The notes: a model not told the origin generated them from the letters alone. Positions 28,330 through 35,930 are shown, counted from the stretch's first letter. The stretch is DNA of 64,000 nt from Marinovum sp034669705 (GCF_034669705.1 NZ_JAXMOR010000005.1:124001-188000); one strand, 5' to 3'. Numbers and translations are program-made.

Positions 28330-28661
28330 TCCCAGCGGCGCCCCCCCGCGGTCACTGATCTTTAGTGCCGCCTGCGCAACCAGATGAAGTCGGCCGTCTC
28401 CGCGCCGAAACCGGTGACCGGACAGGGCCCGAGGCATCACCCTCCGGGCCTTTCTGGATCCCGGTGGCCCGAGCTTAGCGCAAATTTTGATGCTTCACCC
28501 GTTAAATACCTCTCACCTTCGAGCCAAGACATTGACATCGTGGAAACATCTGGAGAGCGTCCGTCGGGTGACCGCCCAGACAAGGCATTCGGCGCGGTGC
28601 AACATAGAAGGCGTCCGCCGGATATCGCGGGCGTAAATTGAACTGGACGACTGGAAAATTA
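28330..28661 (+). other. Intergenic stretch between Hint genes 1 and 2, with a terminator-like hairpin
   Basis: 332 bases without a convincing gene. At 28425-28454 an imperfect GC-rich hairpin (GGGCCCGAGG / CCTCCGGGCC) is followed by TTTCT and probably ends Hint gene 1. A TTGACA at 28532-28537 could be a -35 for Hint gene 2, but no good -10 follows. An open frame from 28384 reads through the hairpin and has no recognisable content. Confidence 0.5.
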
Positions 28662-29567
28662 ATGGCCCAAGACTATGAAATCGCCTCATTCACTCTTTAT
28701 GCCAAACCCGGCGGCGGCATTATCAACAGCAACAACTTGCCCGACGGTACATTGATCGGCGGCGACGACACCGACGACGACAGTTGGGACGTGGGCGACG
28801 CCTATACGAACGGATCTGGATACAGCTTCGTCGGTCACTATACCGAAGGTGGACATCTCTTCCTCGTCTTCGAAAGCCCTTCGTTTTATTCCATCGTCTC
28901 CCCCACCGCGGCCTCCGGCGACCCGGCCTATCCCAGCAATTACGTCAGTGATCCCGCCCCGGTGTCGGCGAGTTCGCAAGCCACCTGCTTTGCCGAAGGC
29001 ACCCGGATCGCAACCGCCGACGGCGACCGCGCCGTCGAGGCGCTGGAGATCGGCGACCTCGTGCTGACCGCCACCGGTGCCACCGTCCCGGTGCGCTGGA
29101 TCGGTCGACAGACCCTGCACCGCGCCGTCATGGGCGCGCGCTTTCAGCCGGTCCGCATTCGCGCCGGGGCGCTTGGCGATTGCCTGCCCCATGCCGACCT
29201 GACCGTCACCGCCGATCATGGCATGGTGATCGATGGGCTGGTGATCAACGCCGCGGCGCTGGTCAACGGCACCACCATCGACTGGGTGCCGATGGCCGAA
29301 TTGCCAGACAGCTTCACCGTCTACCACATTGAGACCGAAGCGCATGACGTGATCCTTGCCGAGGGCGCCCCGGCAGAGACCTTCATCGACTACATTGGCC
29401 GTCAGGCGTTCGACAATGCCGCCGAATACCTCGCGCTCTACGGTGCCGAGCGGATCATCCCCGAAATGCCGCAGCCCCGGATTTCCTCGGCACGCCTGCT
29501 GCCAGGCGCGCTGCGTCAGCGCCTAAACCTCGCGGACCCGGCGGCAGACCTCGCACTGGCCGGCTGA
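28662..29567 (+). CDS. Hint-domain protein 2 of islet
   Basis: 301 aa from the ATG at 28662; ribosome site GGAAAA is weak. The N-terminal ~105 residues are Asp/Gly-rich with SWDVGDAY, SFVGHYTEGGHLFLVFE, a pattern also seen in Hint protein 3. The Hint module starts at C109 (CFAEGTRIATA), with T183-A-D-H186 and YHIETEAHDVILAEG. The C-terminal 100 codons are nearly identical in DNA to Hint gene 1 (fewer than 20 mismatches over ~270 bases by eye), while the N-terminal parts are unrelated, which points to duplication plus exchange of the front domain. The tail PRISSARLLPGALRQRLNL is conserved. Predicted self-cleaving protein of unknown role. Confidence 0.88.
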   Translation: MAQDYEIASFTLYAKPGGGIINSNNLPDGTLIGGDDTDDDSWDVGDAYTNGSGYSFVGHYTEGGHLFLVFESPSFYSIVSPTAASGDPAYPSNYVSDPAPVSASSQATCFAEGTRIATADGDRAVEALEIGDLVLTATGATVPVRWIGRQTLHRAVMGARFQPVRIRAGALGDCLPHADLTVTADHGMVIDGLVINAAALVNGTTIDWVPMAELPDSFTVYHIETEAHDVILAEGAPAETFIDYIGRQAFDNAAEYLALYGAERIIPEMPQPRISSARLLPGALRQRLNLADPAADLALAG

Positions 29568-29695
29568 CGCCGTCACTGGCCTCGCGCAGCGCCGGCCGGC
29601 CCGCCCGCCGCCCGGCGCTGCGCGACCGGTCGAAAGCGGCCCTGAGGGCGAAGAAGACGGCCCCCACCACACTAGCGAATTCTGGCCGATGACGC

Positions 29696-29725
29696 GGCCC
29701 GGAGCCCCTGCTTCCGGGCCGTTTT
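29696..29725 (+). terminator. Hairpin terminator after Hint gene 2
   Basis: An 8-bp stem (GGCCCGGA / TCCGGGCC) with a 9-base loop, followed by GTTTT. The hairpin and its flanks (ATGAC before, TTTGCC after) closely resemble the acnA terminator 2.6 kb upstream. Confidence 0.75.
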
Positions 29726-29835
29726 GCCGTTTGCCGGTCGCGGCCCGGAAGCCGGATCCTGATCCTGTCAGGCTTGAGTTTTGATTTCAGATGAGACGAC
29801 ACTAGGACTTTGGTCGCATTTACGGGATCAGCATC

Positions 29836-30810
29836 ATGCCTTTTGAAACAAATTCGCAAGCTACCTACAACTTTGACGGAACAACGTTAACGCAGTCGTC
29901 AGGGACCATTGTCGGCCCCGTCACCATGACCCACACGGAACTCTCCGGCGGCACGGTGCCGGATACCTTCGAGGCCGGGGAAGCCTACGACTCGCAGGCC
30001 ACGGGTCTGGATTGGCAAACAGAATGGGTCGGCAGCTTCACGTTCAATGGCGAGGTCTTCCAGGTTTTCGAGATCACCCATTTCAACGGCAATCCGAACA
30101 ACACCACGACGACCCACCTTTTCGCGCATCCGCTGCCGCCCGACCACTTTGGCGCGACGCAGCAATCCCAGATAGACAATTACCCGGACAACGTTCCGCT
30201 TGCATCGATCAACACCGCCAATTCGGCCCATTGCTTTGCGCCCGGCACGCGCATCACCACGCCGCTTGGTGCAATCGCGGTCGAGGATCTGCGCATCGGT
30301 GATACCATCGCGACGGCAGCGGGCCGGTCGGTGGCGGTCCGCTGGATCGGTCGCCAGACCCTCGCCAGGGTGAGCTCTGGTCGCCGGATGCAGCCGGTCC
30401 GCATCGCCGCCGGAGCGCTTGGTCAGGGACTGCCCTGCGCGGATCTGACCGTCACCGGCGACCATGGCCTGGTGATCGACGGGCTGGTGATCAATGCCTC
30501 TGCGCTGGTCAACGGGCATTCCATCGATTGGGTCCCGTTGCGCGACCTGCCCGACCAGATCACCTTTTACCACGTCGAGACCGAGGCGCACGACGTCATC
30601 CTCGCCAATGGCACCCCGGCCGAGACCTTCATCGACTATCTCGGGCGGCGGGCCTTCGACAATTTCGCCGAGTATCTTGGCCTCTTCGGGGCCGAGCGGA
30701 TCATTCCCGAGATGGCCGCGCCGAGGATCAGTGCCGCCCGGCTGCTGCCGAAGGCGATCCGCGCGCGGCTGGGTGTTCTGGCCGACGGCGAGATGGCGCT
30801 GACCGCCTGA
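29836..30810 (+). CDS. Hint-domain protein 3 of islet
   Basis: 324 aa. The N-terminal ~130 residues include DTFEAGEAYDSQATG and EWVGSFTFNGEVFQVFEITHF, matching in pattern (D-x-aromatic-x2-G-acidic-A-Y, then V-G-x-aromatic-T-x2-G-x2-F-x-V-F-E) the front domain of Hint protein 2. The Hint module begins at C133 (CFAPGTRITTP), with T207-G-D-H210 and YHVETEAHDVILANG. The tail reads PRISAARLLPKAIRARLGV. No signal peptide or membrane segment; acidic front domain. It likely cleaves itself before C133. Secretion by a type I system is possible but no transporter is nearby. Confidence 0.87.
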   Translation: MPFETNSQATYNFDGTTLTQSSGTIVGPVTMTHTELSGGTVPDTFEAGEAYDSQATGLDWQTEWVGSFTFNGEVFQVFEITHFNGNPNNTTTTHLFAHPLPPDHFGATQQSQIDNYPDNVPLASINTANSAHCFAPGTRITTPLGAIAVEDLRIGDTIATAAGRSVAVRWIGRQTLARVSSGRRMQPVRIAAGALGQGLPCADLTVTGDHGLVIDGLVINASALVNGHSIDWVPLRDLPDQITFYHVETEAHDVILANGTPAETFIDYLGRRAFDNFAEYLGLFGAERIIPEMAAPRISAARLLPKAIRARLGVLADGEMALTA

Positions 30811-30918
30811 CGCCTCACGGCCGGCCCGCGCCGGCGACCCATCTGGTCCGGGGTCTGTGCCCGGAAAGACCCGCCGCAGACCCGTGCGGGACGCCGCGGT
30901 CACGGCCCGGTTTTGACG

Positions 30919-30982
30919 TGTTTCCGCGTTGTCTTGTTTCCGAGTTGTCTTGTTTCCGCGTTGTCTCGTTGCCGCGTCGTCT
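30919..30982. repeat. Four tandem copies of a 16-bp repeat
   Basis: Unit TGTTTCCGCGTTGTCT; copies at 30919, 30935, 30951 and 30967, with one mismatch in copy 2 and three in copy 4. The array ends directly at a perfect hairpin, TGACAG-CTTGC-CTGTCA (30983-30999), and lies 56-136 bases upstream of Hint gene 4. Being 16 bp, it is out of phase with codons and no gene covers it. It could be a protein-binding array or slipped-strand product. Confidence 0.9.
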
Positions 30983-31054
30983 TGACAGCTTGCCTGTCAT
31001 CGCGCCGTTTCTCGACCTCTCAAACAAGTCCTTTCCCAGCTCGGAGACCAGCCC

Positions 31055-32227
31055 ATGCCAGTGACAGACCATGTTCTGAGGGGAGGTATCGCGTTCAACG
31101 AACTGCATGCCCACCCGACGACCGATCACAACAACTTCAACGACGGCACCAACGGATTCCAGGATATGTTTGTGGAATTCACCAACGTCTCGGGCGCGGC
31201 GATCGATATCGGCGGCCTCGAGCTTTGGGGGTTCGATGGCGTGAATTTCGCGCTTCTCCATACGTTTCCGCCGGGAACTTCGCTTGGCCCGGGCGAGCAC
31301 TTCACCCTTGTCGACAGTGAACGCGCCACCGGAACGTCGCCGAACAACATCGGCGGCGGACAGTCGGATTTCTCAGACCATCAACTCTGGTGGAACGACC
31401 CAGGGAACCTCTATCTGCACGATCCCGGCGCCAACCAGCATATCGTGTTGACCGGTCCCGCCACGAACTTCGATGCTGCCGACGACGCCGACTTTCTGGC
31501 CGAGAACCCGGGATCAACCGAAATCGGCCGCGACCAGACCCCGGCCAATCCCGGACCGAGCGATCAATCCTTCCAGCGCACGCCCGACGGCGAGGAGGGA
31601 GATTTTGACTCTGCCACAGCCACGCCGGGCACGGAAAACCAATGCTTTACCGCCGGAACCGCGATTGCCACGCCGGCGGGCCAGGTCGCGGTAGAGTGTC
31701 TTGTCATCGGCGACATGGTCACCACCGCAGGCGGAGGCGCGGCCGCGGTCAGATGGGTCGGCCGCCAGACTGCGCGAAAGAAGACCTCCGGCCTGTTCCT
31801 GCAACCGGTCCGGGTCCGTGCCGGGGCCTTGGGCGGTGGCCTGCCGCGCTCCGATCTGACCCTCACCGGCGATCATGGGCTGGTGATTGACGGTCTGGTC
31901 ATCAATGCCTCGGCGCTGGTCAACGGCCACACGATCGCCTGGGTGCCCCTGGCCGAACTGCCCGACGAGGTGACCTATTACCACCTCGAGACCGAGGCGC
32001 ACGACGTCATCCTCGCCGAGGGCGCGCCGGCCGAGACCTTCATCGACTACATTGGCCGGCAGTCCTTCGACAATCACGCCGAGTACCTCGCGCTCTACGG
32101 CGCCGAAAGGATCATCCGCGAAATGCCCATGCCGCGGATCTCCGCGCCAAGGCTCGTGCCGGCGGCGATCAAGGCGCGGTTGGGGATCGTCCATGCCGAG
32201 CAGGCTGTGACGCCGCTGGCGGGCTGA
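31055..32227 (+). CDS. Hint-domain protein 4 of islet, with lamin-tail-like N-terminal domain
   Basis: 390 aa, the longest of the five. Residues ~10-130 look like a lamin-tail (LTD) immunoglobulin-type domain: IAFNELHAHP, DMFVEFTNVSGAAIDIGGLELWG and FPPGTSLGPGEHFTLVDS are its typical strands. An acidic Asp/Pro/Gly linker follows to C197, where the Hint module starts (CFTAGTAIATP), with T271-G-D-H274 and YHLETEAHDVILAEG. The tail is PRISAPRLVPAAIKARLGI. LTDs occur in bacterial extracellular proteins and nucleases, so an exported product is plausible, yet there is no N-terminal signal. A 16-bp tandem repeat array lies upstream. Confidence 0.87.
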   Translation: MPVTDHVLRGGIAFNELHAHPTTDHNNFNDGTNGFQDMFVEFTNVSGAAIDIGGLELWGFDGVNFALLHTFPPGTSLGPGEHFTLVDSERATGTSPNNIGGGQSDFSDHQLWWNDPGNLYLHDPGANQHIVLTGPATNFDAADDADFLAENPGSTEIGRDQTPANPGPSDQSFQRTPDGEEGDFDSATATPGTENQCFTAGTAIATPAGQVAVECLVIGDMVTTAGGGAAAVRWVGRQTARKKTSGLFLQPVRVRAGALGGGLPRSDLTLTGDHGLVIDGLVINASALVNGHTIAWVPLAELPDEVTYYHLETEAHDVILAEGAPAETFIDYIGRQSFDNHAEYLALYGAERIIREMPMPRISAPRLVPAAIKARLGIVHAEQAVTPLAG

Positions 32228-32242
32228 GGCGTCCGGCGCGGA

Positions 32243-33259
32243 CTACCGCAGATGCGCCGAAAGGGTCATCTGCTTGTCCCATTCGGTATCGAGCCAGGTG
32301 TCGATGGCGGTGCGCGCCTCCTGCGGGGTGCCGCCACCCGCAAGGGTCTCTTGCAGGATCCGGCATTGTCGGAACAAGGCGCTCAGCCCGGTGCCCAGCC
32401 GGGGCGGCCACTGCGAGCGCGCGTCGCCCAGAGCGATCCAGTTCGGCATCTCCGCCTCCGGCACCCGCAACCGGCGGTAATTCGGCGCGATGGTCGCGGT
32501 CCTGCGCACCAGCCGGGCGCCCTTGGGGATGAGCGCGGCCACCTGCGGATGGACGGCCCGCGCGACATCGTCGAGCGTTGCGATGCGGGGCGCGCCCCGC
32601 CCCAGCGCCGCGGTGATGCGCATCCGCCGACCGTCGAAATCGCCATAGAGCGCCCGCGTCGGCCCCTCGACCGCAGGGCCGGACCAATGCAGCAGCGGCT
32701 GCGGTGCCGGCAGGGCCAGTTCGTAGGTCTGATAGAGCCGCACCGGGCCATCATCCTCGAGCCGTGCCGCCGGCGCGAAGGGCGCCAGCATGGCCCGCGT
32801 CGCCCGATGCGCGCCGGTGGCGTCGATGACCAGGTCAAACACCCCTGCCCCGGCAGCGCTCCGAGCGCTCAGCCGCGTGCCGCAGCGCCCGGTGAGCGTG
32901 ACATCGCGCCAGGCCTCTAGGGGACGCCGGGCCAGGCAGACCGCCAGCGCGCTGTCGATCGCGGCGCGGGAAATGTGCGGTTCGGTGTACTCGGTGCAGC
33001 CATCGCCGGTCAGTTGGCGCCAGAGACAGTCCGGGGCAATCCGCGCCGTGATCTCCTGCGCCAATCCGGCGTCGATTGCCGCGGCACTGGGCAGCACCGT
33101 TCTGGCCACGACATGGGTGTGGCGGGTGGTCGGCGGCGGTCCCAGCCCCGGTCGCGGCAAGGCCCGGACCACCCGCAGGCCAAGGCCCGCAAGCGCGATG
33201 GCCGCCAGTCGCGCCGCCGGCCCGTCACCAAAGATCAAAACGTCCAATGCGCGCTCCAT
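32243..33259 (-). CDS. Putative FAD-dependent oxidoreductase embedded in the Hint islet
   Basis: 338 aa from the ATG at 33259 (a longer frame to 33331 gives only a basic leader). VLIFGDGPAARLAAIALAGL is a dinucleotide-binding loop with GDGPAA replacing GxGxxG. LVIDATGAHR is the mid-protein ATG motif, and IALGDARSQWPPRLGTGLSA is the FAD ribityl-binding GD motif of the PHBH fold. The arrangement resembles flavoprotein monooxygenases and related enzymes. There is no clear quinone or substrate motif. It runs opposite to the Hint genes and converges on Hint gene 4 with 15 bases between. A role in modifying or using Hint products is speculation. Confidence 0.65.
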   Translation of the reverse strand: MERALDVLIFGDGPAARLAAIALAGLGLRVVRALPRPGLGPPPTTRHTHVVARTVLPSAAAIDAGLAQEITARIAPDCLWRQLTGDGCTEYTEPHISRAAIDSALAVCLARRPLEAWRDVTLTGRCGTRLSARSAAGAGVFDLVIDATGAHRATRAMLAPFAPAARLEDDGPVRLYQTYELALPAPQPLLHWSGPAVEGPTRALYGDFDGRRMRITAALGRGAPRIATLDDVARAVHPQVAALIPKGARLVRRTATIAPNYRRLRVPEAEMPNWIALGDARSQWPPRLGTGLSALFRQCRILQETLAGGGTPQEARTAIDTWLDTEWDKQMTLSAHLR

Positions 33260-33514
33260 CGGGTCTGCCGGCGGCCAGCGCCGCACCGCACGGTCACGCC
33301 ACCGCCGCCTCGGCGTGGCAGCACCGGCCAAGTATCCCCACGCCTGCGCCCTGCCGCAAGCCGGAACCTGGGCGTTTAAACCAAAACTTGTCTGGTTGAC
33401 AAAGCCGCGCTAGCCTAACGGTCCGATCCCCGTGCCATCGGGACTATTTTCACCGGTTCATGGCGTTACGGGACCCTATTTTGACAGACTACATAACTTC
33501 CGAGGGATATTCAC

Positions 33515-34423
33515 ATGGCTCAAGAAAGTTTCAGCGTTTACTATGAAGTTCAAGGTATGGGCGCCGGTGCCACGCATGGTCCGGCCCAGTCCAATCCCAC
33601 CACACTTGTAGAGCTTGCCAGCGACGGAGACGGCGTCAACGGCAACACCGATCCTAACCAGGACATCGACTGGTCCTCCTCGGGCTTCACCGGACCGTTC
33701 GTCTACATCGGTCTGTCCGGGAACGGCGATCCGATTATCGAGGACCAAAATAGCTTCGCGCGCTTCGTCGTGTCGAACAACAACGGTCTGGAGGGGTCGA
33801 ACGTCAATCCCGATACCTCGGCGTCTTACAGCTATTGTTTTGCCGCCGGCACGCTGATCGCCACCCCAGACGGCGACCGCGCCGTCGAAACCCTATGCAT
33901 TGGCCAGGACATCCTGACCGCAAGCGGCAAGACCGTCGCCGTCAAATGGTTGGGCCGACAGACCATCCGCAAATTCCTCAACGGTGCGCGCATCCAGCCG
34001 GTGCGCATTCGCAAGGGCGCCTTGGGTGACGGGCTGCCAAAACGGCCCCTTGTGGTGACCGGCGATCATGGGCTGGTGATCGACGGGCTGGTGATCAATG
34101 CCGCCGCGTTGGTGAATGGTACGACGATCAACTGGGTGCCGCTGGCCGAACTCGGCGACAGCGTCACCTATTATCATGTCGAGACCGAGAACCACGACGT
34201 GATCCTTGCCGAGGGCGCCCCGGCCGAGACCTTCATCGACTACCTCGACCGCCGTGCTTTCGACAATTACAGCGAGTACCTGGAGCTTTACGGCGCAGAG
34301 CAGGTCATCCGCGAAATGCCCATGCCGCGGATCAGCGCCGCGCGGATGGTGCCGTCGTCCCTCAGGGCCCGGCTTGGCCTGTCGATGGGAGACGAGGCAC
34401 AGCCCCGCAAGAGGACCGGCTGA
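33515..34423 (+). CDS. Hint-domain protein 5 of islet
   Basis: 302 aa with GAGGG upstream of the ATG at 33515. The front domain (~1-107) is Gly/Asn/Asp-rich (SFSVYYEVQGMGAGATHG, GFTGPFVYIGLSGNGDP) and has no signal peptide. The Hint module starts at C108 (CFAAGTLIATP), with T182-G-D-H185, YHVETENHDVILAEG and AETFIDYLDRR. The tail reads PRISAARMVPSSLRARLGL, then a basic end. It is separated from the other four by the oppositely oriented flavoprotein gene. It is somewhat more diverged than genes 1 and 2, suggesting an older copy. Confidence 0.87.
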   Translation: MAQESFSVYYEVQGMGAGATHGPAQSNPTTLVELASDGDGVNGNTDPNQDIDWSSSGFTGPFVYIGLSGNGDPIIEDQNSFARFVVSNNNGLEGSNVNPDTSASYSYCFAAGTLIATPDGDRAVETLCIGQDILTASGKTVAVKWLGRQTIRKFLNGARIQPVRIRKGALGDGLPKRPLVVTGDHGLVIDGLVINAAALVNGTTINWVPLAELGDSVTYYHVETENHDVILAEGAPAETFIDYLDRRAFDNYSEYLELYGAEQVIREMPMPRISAARMVPSSLRARLGLSMGDEAQPRKRTG

Positions 34424-34660
34424 AAGGCTTTCCCCCGGCGGCGCGCCCTGCGCCGCCGCTTGCCGACCCGGACCGCATGCGGCGCGCGTGTTTCCGAGGC
34501 ATCCCGTGCCTGATGTGCCACCTGTTCCCGCAGCCCCGCCGAATATGTGCGCAGCGCCCCGCCCATCGCGCATTCGTGAGGCGACAGCCGGGCTATTCCC
34601 CGTTTATCTGCCGGCAGCCCACATAGAATTGGGCGCAAGAGGCAGAATGGATTCCTAGAG

Positions 34661-34789
34661 ATGAGAATGATTTTGGTTACAGTTCAGGCGGCGATCCTGT
34701 TGGTGCTCGCCGTGATCGGGGCGCAGGGCAGTGACAGCCAGCGCGCCTCCTGCCCGGTCAGTCAGCCCGGCACCTACTGCGAGCGCTGA
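34661..34789 (+). CDS. 42-aa putative secreted peptide
   Basis: MRMILVTVQAAILLVLAVIG then AQGSDSQRASCPVSQPGTYC and ER. The first 20 residues look like a signal peptide or membrane anchor and the short remainder has two cysteines (CPVSQPGTYC) that could pair. The ribosome site is weak (AGAG at the ATG). The 3' end overlaps ccmD antisense by 16 bases. The gene is plausible from composition but not proven. Confidence 0.45.
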   Translation: MRMILVTVQAAILLVLAVIGAQGSDSQRASCPVSQPGTYCER

Positions 34790-34938
34790 GCCTTCAGCCG
34801 CGCCTCGACATCCCTGAGCTGGGCGCGGACCTGCCGCGCCCGCCACAGGCTGGCCCAGATGATCAGCGCCAGCAGCAACAGGCTGACCCCATAGGCCGAG
34901 AGCACCGCGCCGGCGTATTTGCCAAGCTCAGGGATCAT
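34774..34938 (-). CDS. ccmD: Heme exporter protein CcmD
   Basis: 54 aa, typical length. One membrane segment (YGVSLLLLALIIWASLWRAR) follows the short N-terminus MIPELGKYAGAVLSA, with a basic/charged C-terminal helix (QVRAQLRDVEARLKAQ). It overlaps ccmC by 4 bases (ATGA). CcmD joins the CcmABC heme-handling complex and helps release holo-CcmE during cytochrome c maturation. In relatives ccmG usually follows; here the next sequence is the opposite-strand peptide gene and the Hint islet. Confidence 0.9.
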   Translation of the reverse strand: MIPELGKYAGAVLSAYGVSLLLLALIIWASLWRARQVRAQLRDVEARLKAQRSQ

Positions 34939-35666
34939 TGCATCCGCTCCCGTGCCAGCAGGGCGCGCATCCTGCGCGCGCGGATCTCGGTCTGGGTGCG
35001 GATCAGCACCAAGAGCACGAACAAGAGCACAAAGCCCGCCATTGCCACCAGCGCCGGGTACCAGAAGACATCCGCCACGTTCTCCTCGGCATCGAGCGAC
35101 AGCGAGGCGCCCTGGTGCAACCCCTGGTTCCAGAAGTTCACCGCGTAGCGCGACAGCACCGCAAAGACCGAACCGACGAGGCAGAGCACCGCGGTCAGGT
35201 CGGCGGCAGTGTCGTCATTCTCGATCGCGCTCCACAGCGCGATATAGCCGAGGTAGAACAGCAACAGGATCAGGAACGACGTCAGCCGCGGATCCCAGGC
35301 CCACCAGGTGCCCCACATCGGCTGGCCCCAGATTGCTCCGGTGACCAGCGCGATCAGCGTCATCACCAGTCCCACCGGCGCCGCGGCGCGGGCGGCCAGC
35401 GCGCTCACATGGTGGCGGCGGATGATCCAGATCAGCGAGGCCACCAGCATCATGAACCAGGCGTTGATCGCCATCAGCGCCGCCGGAACATGCAGGTAGA
35501 ATATCTTGACGGTCGAGCCCTGGCGGTAGTCGTCCGGCGTGAAGAAGAACCCCCAGATCAACCCGGTGGCCAGACAGCCCAGCGACAGCACCCAAAGCGC
35601 CGGGATCACCCGGTCGCTGGTGTCGATGAACTTCTTCGGGTTCGCATATTCCCAGATCGAGGTCAT
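34935..35666 (-). CDS. ccmC: Heme exporter membrane protein CcmC
   Basis: 243 aa with about six membrane helices. The tryptophan-rich heme-handling motif MWGTWWAWDPRLTSFLIL is present, along with periplasmic histidines in the surrounding loops (FYLHVPAALMAIN). CcmC loads heme onto the chaperone CcmE. It is separated from ccmB by 261 bases containing a 40-bp tandem repeat, which is unusual for this operon. Confidence 0.96.
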   Translation of the reverse strand: MTSIWEYANPKKFIDTSDRVIPALWVLSLGCLATGLIWGFFFTPDDYRQGSTVKIFYLHVPAALMAINAWFMMLVASLIWIIRRHHVSALAARAAAPVGLVMTLIALVTGAIWGQPMWGTWWAWDPRLTSFLILLLFYLGYIALWSAIENDDTAADLTAVLCLVGSVFAVLSRYAVNFWNQGLHQGASLSLDAEENVADVFWYPALVAMAGFVLLFVLLVLIRTQTEIRARRMRALLARERMQ

Positions 35667-35820
35667 GACAGATACCTATTCGTGAATGTGTGGCGATGCC
35701 AGCGGCATTTTCGTCGCGGTCCGGCGCGCCTTTGACCGGCGGAGTTCACGGTGTCCTGTTGCAGGGCGGGTCGGCACCCCACGGCCTGTTGCGCCATGCC
35801 AGCGCCCCCTGCCCGCCATC

Positions 35821-35930
35821 GGGTGGGATTGCACCCCCCCGCCCCTCGCGTCCCGCCGTAGGGTGGGATTGCAACACCCCGCCCCTCGCGCCCCGCCGTA
35901 GGGTGGGTTTGCAACCCACCGCCCCCATCA
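35821..35930. repeat. 40-bp tandem repeat between ccmC and ccmB
   Basis: Units start at 35821, 35861 and 35901, each opening GGGTGGGATT or GGGTGGGTTT and containing CGCCCCTCGCG and CCCGCCGTA. There are 2.7 copies, the last ending in a perfect palindrome GGTGGGTT-TGC-AACCCACC. The core GTAGGGTGGG...CCCACC resembles a dispersed repeat common in many proteobacteria. The array ends at the ccmB stop (35928). Confidence 0.9.

Noticed and set aside
28384..28641. 85-aa frame between Hint genes 1 and 2
   Set aside because: It runs through the terminator hairpin, lacks a ribosome site and has no protein-like composition.
27301..34423. Hint genes considered as true inteins or as polymorphic toxins
   Set aside because: No C-terminal extein or His-Asn splice end, and the Hint module is C-terminal with no toxin domain after it and no immunity gene beside it.
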